A DNA stretch of 8,557 nucleotides from Veillonellaceae bacterium. Lineage in GTDB: Bacteria; Bacillota_C; Negativicutes; UBA1444. The notes under the pieces were generated by a model. That model did not search any database. It saw only the letters and a list, made by a program, of their open reading frames with translations, and had not been told where the DNA came from. Shown piece after piece: positions 1 to 6,765 of the stretch. Where the stretch lies: positions 1 through 8,557 of the forward strand of contig JAAZNU010000194.1 in assembly GCA_012798135.1 (NCBI GenBank), given 5' to 3'. Every line of letters starts with the position of its first letter. Position 1 is the stretch's first letter. The translations under genes were made by a program, and so were the position numbers.

Positions 1-441
1 GAAAAATTGGACGAAATTAAAGAACTAAAAGATCAGCTAGAAACTGTAAATGCCCAGCTTGAAGAGAAAGCCTCTCTGGTTGAAGATTTACAGTCTAAAC
101 TTGATCAATATGAATCGGAGCTTGCCCAATTGAGAGAATTTAAGTCCTCAATTGAACAAGAAGAACGTGAAAAACAAAAACTAGAAGAAATTAAGTCTAA
201 ATTCGTTGAAGCTGGAATCGAAAAAGACGAGCAATACTTTGTTGATAATAAAGACAAACTATTGAATGCCGATAGTTCAGTATTAGATTTTATGATTCAA
301 GAGTTGGCTAGTTTTGCTAGTGCTACTGCTAGTAAACAGACTTTTGAAAAGAAACCTGTAGTTCCTGATTTAGTTTCTAAATCAACAGGTGAAGTTTCCG
401 TTTCTGATATGGTAAACTACCTCAGAAATAAAAGAGAATAA
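1..441 (+). CDS. Probable capsid scaffolding protein, C-terminal part (5' end outside window)
   Basis: The frame is open from the first base, so the gene starts upstream; the TTG at 7-9 is an unlikely start because no ribosome binding site is visible. The visible 146 residues begin with about 65 residues of charged heptad-like coiled coil (Leu, Val, Glu and Lys rich). A short helical segment and a Ser/Ala/Thr-rich linker follow, then a basic C-terminus ending LRNKRE. Scaffolding proteins of HK97-like phages are typically coiled-coil proteins encoded just before the capsid gene, often next to or fused with the prohead protease, and their basic C-terminal helix can contact the capsid protein. 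The role is inferred from coiled coil plus position; no catalytic motif is visible in this fragment. It ends in tandem stops (TAA TAG) that run into the next gene's SD. It could instead be the tail of a protease-scaffold fusion. Confidence 0.6.
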   Translation, partial: EKLDEIKELKDQLETVNAQLEEKASLVEDLQSKLDQYESELAQLREFKSSIEQEEREKQKLEEIKSKFVEAGIEKDEQYFVDNKDKLLNADSSVLDFMIQELASFASATASKQTFEKKPVVPDLVSKSTGEVSVSDMVNYLRNKRE

Positions 442-442
442 T

Positions 443-448
443 AGGAGG
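443..448 (+). promoter_or_regulatory. Ribosome binding site (AGGAGG) fixing a TTG start
   Basis: A full AGGAGG lies 8 nt before the TTG at 457. The next in-frame ATG (493) has no SD and would remove conserved-looking N-terminal residues, so TTG is the better start. The ten bases GGAGGATTAA recur at the capsid gene (1039-1048). Confidence 0.75.
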
Positions 449-456
449 ATTAAGCG

Positions 457-1029
457 TTGAAGATTAATCTTTATAAAGAAATTGTTGGCGTTATGCCAAT
501 CGCAGATGTTGTAGAAGGTAGATTTGGCCTATTAACTTCCCACAGCTTTTCCAGTAACTTCGGTAGTGATACTGATTTACCTGGGTTCAAAGTTCCAGCT
601 ACTGCTGAGGAAGCTAAAAGAGCTCGTTTTGTTATTACTTGGTCAGTAGATAACAGAGAATATCCAATGATTCGACCACTACCCTATTCTCAATTCCAAT
701 TGAGACAGGGCTTCGGTAATGATGCAACAGGTACTCCATTTGCCGGTACTATGTATCTAACCAATCCTAGCATGACCGAAGGATTAACAATCCCCTCTGG
801 TACTAAATCACTAGCTTTTGGACATGGTGTATTTACTGTACCTTCCGGCTGCTATATTGACAGCGATGACATCAAAATTGTTGGTAATCCAGTAATCGTT
901 GCTAACACTGCTGAAGATACTACTGATGCTGGTAAATTGAAATACCAATCTACTATGGATGAGAGAGTTGTGGGTACTGTTGAACATTATGACACTTCCA
1001 CTGGTGCTCTCCAAGTTAGAACACTATAA
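457..1029 (+). CDS. Probable capsid decoration/stabilisation protein
   Basis: This 190-aa protein starts at TTG behind a full AGGAGG and ends 26 nt before the major capsid gene. It is rich in Gly, Thr, Ser and Val, with many short hydrophobic strands and no signal peptide, membrane segment or coiled coil. The middle (about 75-135) has turn-rich segments such as RQGFGNDATGTPF and LTIPSGTKS. The C-terminus (about 168-190, VVGTVEHYDTSTGALQVRTL) looks like two strands joined by a turn, as in small beta-barrel domains. A beta-rich gene between scaffold and capsid commonly encodes a decoration protein that binds the outside of the expanded capsid at high copy (analogous to lambda gpD). The function rests on position and composition, not on a recognised family; a head fibre or minor capsid protein is possible. 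Confidence 0.6.
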   Translation: MKINLYKEIVGVMPIADVVEGRFGLLTSHSFSSNFGSDTDLPGFKVPATAEEAKRARFVITWSVDNREYPMIRPLPYSQFQLRQGFGNDATGTPFAGTMYLTNPSMTEGLTIPSGTKSLAFGHGVFTVPSGCYIDSDDIKIVGNPVIVANTAEDTTDAGKLKYQSTMDERVVGTVEHYDTSTGALQVRTL

Positions 1030-1055
1030 TCCATTAATGGAGGATTAATTTAAAA

Positions 1056-1964
1056 ATGGCAGAAGAACTAAAAATGAAGGAAGCTATCGCTGGATTAATG
1101 AAGGAAAAAGGCCAGCGAGAGGCTCTAGCTCAACTAATTGTAGAATATGTTAATCCAAATCATATTACTACCGATTTTATCGGTCTAATTATGAATACTA
1201 GAAATTTAAGTCCAAATGATGCTCTAGTAAAGAAAGTTAGAAAAGGTGCTAGCGTGAGAACGTGGGTGCCCGGCTCTATTTCTTTGAAAGAAGAAATCAC
1301 TGTAACTGATAGAATCAATTATGTTTTGGATGCAGGTATTGTTAGTCTATTGGCTAATGAATGGGAACTAGAAAGTGGAGAGATTGGCACTGTAGAATCT
1401 ATTCGTAATGAAGCTAGATTAGCTTTGAAAGATTACTACATGAACAAAGTCTTTACTGCTCTATCTACTGTTTGGACAGCCTCCAATACCCCTAACAACT
1501 ATACTGATTGCGGTGGTGATATTACTGCTACTGCTTTGAAGAACATGATCAATCGTATTAACCAGACCACTTCTGGTGCCAAAGCTATTGTTGGTGTTAG
1601 ATCAGCTCTAACTCCTATCACTGAATTTGGTGCTTTCTGGAGTGATGGTACTAATACTGCTGAAGTTCCTTCTCAGATTGAAGAAGTTATGAGAACTGGT
1701 TGGTTGGGTCGCTATATGGGCGTTCCACTAATTGCTCTAAATCAGATCTATGATAATCCACAAGATCATACTGCTCTTCTACCAGAAGATAAAGTATTGG
1801 TTATTGGTGAAGGCGTTGGTGAGTTTATCACTTATGGCCCTGAAAGAATGAAAGAATGGACTGATAATGAACCCACTCCCCCATACTGGCACCTGGACTT
1901 AGTCCAGATGTTTGGTATGATTATTGACAATGCTGAGGGTATTGGCGTTCTAAAAGTTTCATAA
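1056..1964 (+). CDS. Major capsid protein, HK97-like fold
   Basis: This 302-aa protein would assemble into the icosahedral shell. The order of segments fits the HK97 fold: a helical N-terminal arm (1-30), an extended basic then acidic hairpin-like stretch (about 60-86, VRKGASVRTW then SLKEEITVTD) fitting the E-loop, and a long spine-like helix (about 111-140). An A-domain-like region follows (about 175-230, with GAKAIVGVRS and RYMGVPLIALN). The typical C-terminal pattern of a turn-flanked strand (DKVLVIGEGVGEFITYG) and a closing hydrophobic strand pair ending GIGVLKV completes it. Its length is normal for the family. The SD GGAGG (1039-1043) lies 12 nt before ATG, rather far, and no closer in-frame start exists. 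A strong terminator follows. I recognise the fold pattern, not a named phage homologue. No cross-linking Lys/Asn pair can be assigned by eye. Confidence 0.82.
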   Translation: MAEELKMKEAIAGLMKEKGQREALAQLIVEYVNPNHITTDFIGLIMNTRNLSPNDALVKKVRKGASVRTWVPGSISLKEEITVTDRINYVLDAGIVSLLANEWELESGEIGTVESIRNEARLALKDYYMNKVFTALSTVWTASNTPNNYTDCGGDITATALKNMINRINQTTSGAKAIVGVRSALTPITEFGAFWSDGTNTAEVPSQIEEVMRTGWLGRYMGVPLIALNQIYDNPQDHTALLPEDKVLVIGEGVGEFITYGPERMKEWTDNEPTPPYWHLDLVQMFGMIIDNAEGIGVLKVS

Positions 1965-2005
1965 AGTAAGCTTTAGGTTAAACTTTATACTTTAAGGATT
2001 TAATT

Positions 2006-2040
2006 TAGGGGAGGGGAATTCCCCTCCCCTACTTTTTTTA
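2006..2040 (+). terminator. Intrinsic terminator after the capsid gene
   Basis: Positions 2006-2031 form a perfect 26-nt palindrome whose arms read TAGGGGAGGGG and CCCCTCCCCTA around a central AATT. This gives an 11-bp, very GC-rich stem with a tetraloop, followed by AC and seven T. It is oriented for + strand transcription; the upstream side lacks a T run for the reverse strand. It lies 41 nt after the capsid stop and would reduce readthrough into the neck genes. Confidence 0.92.
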
Positions 2041-2068
2041 AATAAAAGGAAACAAAGGAGATTTATAA

Positions 2069-2557
2069 ATGTCAGAAGTAAATATTGATGCAAGAATTTT
2101 TTCAGCTATGCAAACTGGAGAACCATACTCAGTTTATCAAAAAACAATTGTTGGTAAGGTCTATGTAACTATCTTGAGCCCATTCGATCATAAGCCACAG
2201 GGCATGATTCTATCTGGTATGCCAAAAGATAAAACTGCGAAAGTTGAACTATGGTCTGAGAAAGAAGATGTATTTTTTAAGCGAGCAAACGCTAAACATT
2301 TTGAATTAGGAAATATTATTGAAGTTAAGCAACAGAATGCTAAAGAAGTTGTTACAGAAAAATCTATTGAACAATTTTCTGATGAAGAGCTTTCTAAAGT
2401 ATTAAATGGTACATATGCTTCTTTCCAGAAAACTTTACGCAAGTGTGAATCAGAGGCGGTTGTTTACAGACTATTAACAATGGCTGAGGAACAAGAAAAA
2501 CCATCTAAATTAGTAGATTCAATTAAAGCGAGACTTGCTGAACTTCAATCACTATAG
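2069..2557 (+). CDS. Phage virion-associated protein of unknown function
   Basis: This 162-aa protein starts at ATG 8 nt after AAAGGAG (2054-2060), the first gene after the capsid terminator. The N-terminal half (about 1-90) looks beta-rich, with alternating hydrophobic residues (KVYVTILSPF, AKVELWSEKEDVFFKR). The C-terminal part (about 104-160) is strongly helical, with FSDEELSKVL, a Phe-Gln-Lys-rich helix and a final DSIKARLAELQSL. There are no membrane segments, cysteine clusters or catalytic motifs that I can see. Its place between capsid and head-tail adaptor suggests a minor head or connector component, or an assembly helper, but I do not recognise the family. Four bases separate its stop codon region from the next gene's SD-to-start interval, so the two are likely cotranslated. 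Confidence 0.75.
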   Translation: MSEVNIDARIFSAMQTGEPYSVYQKTIVGKVYVTILSPFDHKPQGMILSGMPKDKTAKVELWSEKEDVFFKRANAKHFELGNIIEVKQQNAKEVVTEKSIEQFSDEELSKVLNGTYASFQKTLRKCESEAVVYRLLTMAEEQEKPSKLVDSIKARLAELQSL

Positions 2558-2566
2558 GAGTTGTAA

Positions 2567-3067
2567 ATGACTGTTAGTCTAGAATACTTAATACCTTTTC
2601 TAAGACTATCTATTGGAGACATAGACTCTACACAATATAGATACATGGATGAATGGCTGTTAATTGCATTACAAGTAGCCGTTAAATCTTTAGGTAGATG
2701 GTGGAATAATAAATATTTATTAGACTCTTCTAATGAGGCGTATAGAAATACTAATACGACTGTATTTGAAGAATCTGAACCACCTGTTATTCTAGCTCAA
2801 GATGAAATAATCATTGTACTAATGGCATCCCTTATACTATTAGAGGGCTCGTTAGAGAGTAGTGCATGGAGTACTGTTTCTTGGAAAGATGCTGAGGTCA
2901 GTTTCAGTAATCTTGAATCAGGTAGAATTAGAAATGATAGAGTTAAAAGAATTTGGGATCAGTTGACTTCATTAATAACTCCACCAACTAAAAAATTAGC
3001 TGGAGTTAATAAGAGATCACTACCCGGATATCTAAAAAATAAATACGAAAGAGATACTGAATATTAA
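2567..3067 (+). CDS. Head-tail adaptor (connector)-like protein
   Basis: This 166-aa protein has the layout of the gp6/gp15-type adaptors that dock under the portal ring. A mainly helical N-terminal half carries an aromatic segment (about 24-50, YRYMDEWLL, then GRWWNNKYL). A long hydrophobic helix follows an EPPVILAQDE stretch (about 70-95). A short strand pair SWKDAEVSFSN comes next (about 105-115), then a basic C-terminal tail (about 120-160). The 'E-x-P...' segment followed by a helix and then a W-D-x-x-V-S-F strand is common in these connectors. The call is inferred from this layout plus its position between capsid and head closure genes. AGGAG (2556-2560) overlaps the upstream stop and sits 6 nt before ATG, indicating coupled translation. 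Confidence 0.65.
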   Translation: MTVSLEYLIPFLRLSIGDIDSTQYRYMDEWLLIALQVAVKSLGRWWNNKYLLDSSNEAYRNTNTTVFEESEPPVILAQDEIIIVLMASLILLEGSLESSAWSTVSWKDAEVSFSNLESGRIRNDRVKRIWDQLTSLITPPTKKLAGVNKRSLPGYLKNKYERDTEY

Positions 3068-3069
3068 GG

Positions 3070-3074
3070 AAGGG
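3070..3074 (+). promoter_or_regulatory. Ribosome binding site (AAGGG) deciding the glycosyltransferase start
   Basis: AAGGG lies 7 nt before ATG 3082, the better start. A TTG at 3076 in the same frame would add only two residues and sits too close to this site, although AAGGA at 3066-3070 could serve it with 5 nt spacing. Confidence 0.5.
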
Positions 3075-3081
3075 TTTGGGA

Positions 3082-4257
3082 ATGGAAAAAATTAAATTAT
3101 TAATTGTTGGTGACGGTGTAGTTCCTACTGGATTTTCTAGAGTTTTGCACTCTATTTTTGGGAATTTTAATTTAGAAGAATACGATATTTCTTGGATGGC
3201 TGTAAATTATTTTGGAGATCCACATGGATATCCATATAAGATTTATCCAGCTTCTTTAGGAAATCCTGGAGATTTATTTGGATTTAATAGACTCACTGAA
3301 GTGATTAACTTTGAAAAACCAGATATTGTTTTTATGTTGAATGATTCACCAATTATTGCTAAGTATCTAAAAATTATTAAAACTAGTAAAATAGAAAAGA
3401 CATTTAAACTAGTTGTATACTATCCAGTAGATTCTTATTGGCATGATCCCGATTGGTATAAAGACTTTGACATTGTTGATGAAGTAGTTACTTATACAGA
3501 GTTTGGTAAAGAAGTTACTGAGCCTTTAATGAATAAAGAAGTTAAGATCATTACACATGGTGTAAGTACAAATATTTTTTATGAGTTGGATAAGAAAGAC
3601 CTACGAACAAAAGTTTTAGGAAACAAATTTGGTGTTGACCCAAATGAATTATTTATTGTTTTCAACGGTAATAGAAACCAACCTAGAAAAAGAATTGATT
3701 TAACAATGCTAGCTTTCGCTGAATTTGCAAAAGATAAACCAAATGCTAAACTATATTTACATATGGGTTATGTAGATGCTAATCATATTAATGTCGATAA
3801 ATTAGCTATTAGACTTGGTATTGATGATAAAATTATCTTAACAAATAATAAGATTGGTCCACAGTCAGTTACAGATCAAGAATTGAATGCAATATATAAC
3901 CTTTGTGATGTGGGTGTAAACACCAGTTTCGGGGAAGGATTCGGGTTAGTTAATGTAGAACAGGCCGTTACTAGGTGTGCCCAAATTGTTCCAGATCATA
4001 GTGCTTGTAAAGAATTATTTGGTGATTGTGGGTTGTTAATTAAAAGGAGTGCTAACTGGATCATGGATGGTTCAATGACAGTAGGAGGAATCATAGATCC
4101 AGCAGACTTAGCAAATAAACTAGATTTTCTTTATAAGAACAGAGATGTCCTAGAAAAAGTAGCGGATAAATGCTACCAAAAGTTTACTGATGAAAAATAT
4201 TCTTGGAAAACAGTCGCCGGAGATTGGGACTCTCTATTTAAGAGTTTAATAAAATGA
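3082..4257 (+). CDS. GT-B fold glycosyltransferase (GT4-like)
   Basis: This 391-aa enzyme should transfer a sugar from a nucleotide-sugar donor to an unknown acceptor. The N-terminal Rossmann domain opens with a strand and glycine loop (KLLIVGDGVVPTGFSRV, 5-21) and contains YYPVDSYWHDPDWY (113-126) and the HGV turn (159-161). The C-terminal domain starts with FIVFNGNRNQPRKRIDL (191-207), where the Arg/Lys cluster is expected to bind donor phosphates. It carries the retaining-GT E-x7-E signature, E285 to E293 in GEGFGLVNVE. There is no signal peptide or membrane helix, so it is cytoplasmic. It sits inside the neck operon: its SD follows the adaptor stop closely, and its stop overlaps the next start (ATGA, 4254-4257), with base composition like its neighbours. 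This suggests long residence and a role tied to the virion, such as glycosylating a capsid, decoration or tail protein. Modification of host surface glycans or phage DNA is also possible. Confidence 0.88.
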   Translation: MEKIKLLIVGDGVVPTGFSRVLHSIFGNFNLEEYDISWMAVNYFGDPHGYPYKIYPASLGNPGDLFGFNRLTEVINFEKPDIVFMLNDSPIIAKYLKIIKTSKIEKTFKLVVYYPVDSYWHDPDWYKDFDIVDEVVTYTEFGKEVTEPLMNKEVKIITHGVSTNIFYELDKKDLRTKVLGNKFGVDPNELFIVFNGNRNQPRKRIDLTMLAFAEFAKDKPNAKLYLHMGYVDANHINVDKLAIRLGIDDKIILTNNKIGPQSVTDQELNAIYNLCDVGVNTSFGEGFGLVNVEQAVTRCAQIVPDHSACKELFGDCGLLIKRSANWIMDGSMTVGGIIDPADLANKLDFLYKNRDVLEKVADKCYQKFTDEKYSWKTVAGDWDSLFKSLIK

Positions 4258-4700
4258 ATATAACTTTTCCTACAGATACAGAAGATACAATTGATGCTAT
4301 AAGAAATGCTATTGGTAGAGATGTAATTTTTCAAACAGAGTTGAAATATGAGTGTCCTACTTGTAGTGGATTAGATCCAATTACTAACAATCCTCTAGAT
4401 CCCTTTTGTGTAACTTGTAGTGGACATGGGTATATTATAACTATTTCTGGAACTTCAGTACAAGCACACGTTTCATGGAATACAGAGGATCAAACAAACT
4501 GGGTTCCAGGTGGAACTTTTATAGATGGAGATTGTAGGGTACAAATAAAATTAACCGCTGAAAACTTAGATTTAGTTAATAATTCACATTTTGTTATTGT
4601 TGACGATAAAAAATTGACTGTTAATAAAGTAACAAGACGCGGAGTTCCACAGTTAAATAGGATATTGGTTGATTTAAAATTGGAGGATAATAATGGATGA
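4254..4700 (+). CDS. Head-closure (stopper)-like neck protein with a zinc ribbon
   Basis: This 148-aa protein has a helical start (about 8-22), then a four-cysteine knuckle pair: C34-P-T-C37 and C52-V-T-C55 followed by SGHGY. This is the spacing of a structural zinc site, resembling half of a DnaJ-type zinc region. The rest (about 60-145) is beta-rich (IITISGTSVQAHVSW, GDCRVQIKL, SHFVIVDDKKLTVNKV, RILVDLKL), which suits the small beta-barrel of head-closure/stopper proteins that plug the connector after packaging. Position between adaptor and tail completion genes supports this. The zinc ribbon is directly visible; the closure role is inferred. Its ATG overlaps the glycosyltransferase stop (ATGA) without a clear SD of its own, so translation is probably coupled. 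It overlaps the next gene by 8 nt. Confidence 0.65.
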   Translation: MNITFPTDTEDTIDAIRNAIGRDVIFQTELKYECPTCSGLDPITNNPLDPFCVTCSGHGYIITISGTSVQAHVSWNTEDQTNWVPGGTFIDGDCRVQIKLTAENLDLVNNSHFVIVDDKKLTVNKVTRRGVPQLNRILVDLKLEDNNG

Positions 4701-4920
4701 CGGACAGATTATTAAAGGTTTGGATGTGCTAGACTTAATGAAGTTTATAAAAAGTAAGAATAAAAGGTATCAAGCAATAGCACTTCAAAGTTTGGAAGAA
4801 ATTATTCCAGATAAAAAATCAGATGAATTTATCTATATTAGAAAATTATTGCTTGATACATTGAATAATTATACAAGAGCTATTTTTAGAATTATTTTTG
4901 GAGTTGATTTAGAGATTTAA
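4693..4920 (+). CDS. Small helical phage protein, unknown function
   Basis: This 75-aa protein starts at ATG 6 nt after GGAGG (4682-4686), which lies inside the preceding gene, and it overlaps that gene by 8 nt. The protein is almost all helix: LDLMKFIKSKNKRYQAIALQ, an acidic linker, then a basic/hydrophobic stretch with IRKLLLDTLNNYTR and a C-terminal IFRIIFGVDLEI. There are no cysteines, no signal peptide and no clear membrane span, though the last 15 residues are quite hydrophobic. Good SD, tight spacing on both sides and strand agreement support a real gene. By location it may be a neck or tail-assembly accessory protein; I do not recognise a family. Confidence 0.72.
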   Translation: MDDGQIIKGLDVLDLMKFIKSKNKRYQAIALQSLEEIIPDKKSDEFIYIRKLLLDTLNNYTRAIFRIIFGVDLEI

Positions 4921-4922
4921 TA

Positions 4923-6320
4923 ATGGCTATAGATCGTATTGATGCAGCAAGAAAAGAATTATTTAAATTAAATACATTTATTGATAGAGACGTTTTTGAA
5001 TCACTTGATAAATTAGAGAAATATATTAGAGATAAAGAAAAAGAACTAGAAGAAAATATCTATCAAAAAAAACACCTTAAAAATTCTAAAGAAGAAGAAA
5101 TCAATAGAACCGCTCGGTATTATGCCCTAGACAATGTTTCTGACGCCGCTACACAAATAATAAAAGAGGAAGCTATGTCGGCTTTTTCTAAAAAAGAATC
5201 TTTGAATTTAGAGCCATATAGATCTAATTTAATTAGTTTAATTGATTCTTACGGATTTTTTAATTTTATTGATAGATATAAATTTCTTTCAATATATGAA
5301 AAAGATATAACACGTATTAATTTAGATTTTACTATACTAGGCAATAATGATGATCTAGCACAAATGATTCAAATAACCAGAAACACAGTAAGTTATGGTG
5401 ATACCGAAGATAATAAAATAGAAAAAGGTTATGGAGATGCATTGTTTGGAGATATAGCCTCTAAAGTCTGGTGGAGTAAATTATACTTAGTTGGTAGAAA
5501 GGGGATGACTTGGACTAGAACATATAAACCAAGAAAATCCAGAAAAAATGAGTTTGATGAAAAAACTGTTGAGTTTCCAAGAACCACTGCTAAACTAAGA
5601 AAAATGTATAACGATATTGTTAAAAGCCAGGCTTATTCATTAGCTAACAAAGCTCCATATTGGATACTTCTTAATTACTCAAATGATATTGATGATTTAT
5701 CAACTAATAAAGGTGGGCCACCAATGCCAAAAGAAGGTCCAACTAATTTTGTTCAAAAAGCAGAAATGAGAATTAATGATTTAATAAAATCTGAATTTAA
5801 AGAAGATAGATTTAATGAATTATTAAAAATGGCGGAAAAAAGCTATAATGACTCTTTAGATAGATACACAAGAAGTATAAGTAATTTAAAAAAAGTAATA
5901 AAACTTCTTAAAGATTTATTAGAGGAATTAGAAAATAAACCAAAAGATTATTCTGAAACAGAAAGCTACTTATATAACTTAACAAATATTAATAATAAAG
6001 TTATGTTATTATTAACGGAAAGCATTATGCAAGAAGAGTCTTTAGTGAGACTTATAAAGGAAAAATCAAAACTTTTAGCATTACAAATATCTGCTCATGA
6101 ATATGTTGGAGATAAATTTTATTTCACAACCATTGAGGGAAGACAGATTAGAATTAGAACAAAAGAATTATTAAAAAGTTATGAACAAGAAGAAGGAAAT
6201 TTTTTAGAATCTGATTTGAAGTACATAAAAAAAGATTTAGAAAAAAACCTTAAATATCTCAGAGAACAAATCAGACTTATACAGGAGACAAGAAGGAAAG
6301 AAAGATATGGACGGACTTAG
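4923..6320 (+). CDS. Coiled-coil neck/tail protein with a gp10-like tail-completion segment
   Basis: This 465-aa, lysine- and glutamate-rich protein has coiled-coil or long-helix regions at about 25-60, 295-340, 365-390 and 415-460. Between them lies a more globular part (about 95-290). Its end, APYWILLNYSND (244-255) followed by GGPPMPKEGPTNFVQKAE (264-281), resembles the C-terminal signature of HK97 gp10-type head-tail joining/tail completion proteins, where an aromatic strand and 'G...P' turn lead into a 'P.F...A' helix. Such proteins are normally about 110-170 aa, so this would be a greatly expanded version. Position between head closure and tail terminator fits. The start lies 2 nt after the previous stop with only a weak SD (AGAG, 4911-4914), implying translational coupling. 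The gene is markedly AT-rich. The similarity is by eye only; it may be another structural protein. Confidence 0.6.
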   Translation: MAIDRIDAARKELFKLNTFIDRDVFESLDKLEKYIRDKEKELEENIYQKKHLKNSKEEEINRTARYYALDNVSDAATQIIKEEAMSAFSKKESLNLEPYRSNLISLIDSYGFFNFIDRYKFLSIYEKDITRINLDFTILGNNDDLAQMIQITRNTVSYGDTEDNKIEKGYGDALFGDIASKVWWSKLYLVGRKGMTWTRTYKPRKSRKNEFDEKTVEFPRTTAKLRKMYNDIVKSQAYSLANKAPYWILLNYSNDIDDLSTNKGGPPMPKEGPTNFVQKAEMRINDLIKSEFKEDRFNELLKMAEKSYNDSLDRYTRSISNLKKVIKLLKDLLEELENKPKDYSETESYLYNLTNINNKVMLLLTESIMQEESLVRLIKEKSKLLALQISAHEYVGDKFYFTTIEGRQIRIRTKELLKSYEQEEGNFLESDLKYIKKDLEKNLKYLREQIRLIQETRRKERYGRT

Positions 6321-6759
6321 AAAACAAGAAATAGCCATGGTACAAAAAGTTAAAGAAGAGTTCACTGATATTCCTTTTTTAACTGTATATGACTCATGGC
6401 CTGATGAAGAAATTAAAATTCCCTCAGTTGTTGTAGACCCACAAGAAATACAATTAAAAGAATTTGAAATGGGGTCAAGAAAAAGATTAAGATTAAGAAA
6501 TTGGAATATAGAAATTTACGCTTCTAATAAAACACAGAGAAATGAAGTTGCTTATAGATTGTTAGAATTATTTGAAGAACAAAAAATAGCAGTTTATGAC
6601 TATGATCAGGGTTTTGATAATCCACCAAGAGCAGGAACATTGTTGGTATTTAAAATCGAATTCACCCCAATAGCAATTCTCCCTGAATTAGTAGAAAAAA
6701 TGTTTTATAGAGGAGTTGTTTCTATTTCGACAGAATTTGACGATTACTCTAGGAGGTAA
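6307..6759 (+). CDS. Tail terminator protein
   Basis: This 150-aa protein has the layout of tail terminators (lambda gpU / SPP1 gp17 type), which cap the growing tail tube and join it to the head. An N-terminal helix (1-20) leads into a strand and the common segment IKIPSVVVDPQEIQ (36-49). This is followed by KEFEMGSRKRLRLRNWNIEI (51-70), a beta hairpin typical of the family, a helix with an asparagine/arginine start (NEVAYRLLELFEE, 79-91), and a final beta part (GTLLVFKIEFTPI, 110-122). It overlaps the previous gene by 14 nt and has AAGGA (6293-6297) 9 nt upstream of ATG. Its position directly before the tail tube gene is the usual one. The call rests on this order and fold pattern, without a named homologue. 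Confidence 0.72.
   Translation: MDGLRKQEIAMVQKVKEEFTDIPFLTVYDSWPDEEIKIPSVVVDPQEIQLKEFEMGSRKRLRLRNWNIEIYASNKTQRNEVAYRLLELFEEQKIAVYDYDQGFDNPPRAGTLLVFKIEFTPIAILPELVEKMFYRGVVSISTEFDDYSRR
6751..6757 (+). promoter_or_regulatory. Strong ribosome binding site (AGGAGGT) for the tail tube gene
   Basis: A seven-base perfect SD lies 8 nt before ATG 6766 and overlaps the last codons of the tail terminator gene. It is among the strongest in the window and suits a high-copy product. Confidence 0.8.
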
Positions 6760-6765
6760 TAATAA

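Noticed and set aside
811..1014. Open frame of 67 codons on the minus strand
   Set aside because: It lies wholly inside the decoration gene, has no SD, and its Ser/Ile-rich protein is the usual shadow of the opposite strand.
2062..2069. TTTATAAAT resembling a T4-type late promoter
   Set aside because: It overlaps the SD-to-start interval of the gene at 2069, is not an exact TATAAATA, and similar AT-rich strings are common in this sequence.
2188..2442. Open frame of 84 codons on the minus strand
   Set aside because: It is contained in the 162-aa gene, with no SD or promoter and a composition typical of an antisense shadow.
3082..4257. Glycosyltransferase as an independently transcribed moron gene
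   Set aside because: It has no promoter or terminator of its own and overlaps the downstream gene by ATGA, so it belongs to the operon.
4353..4433. CPTCSG...CVTCSGHGY as a DnaJ-type chaperone
   Set aside because: Only two CxxC pairs are present, with no J domain; the rest of the protein is a beta-rich neck protein.
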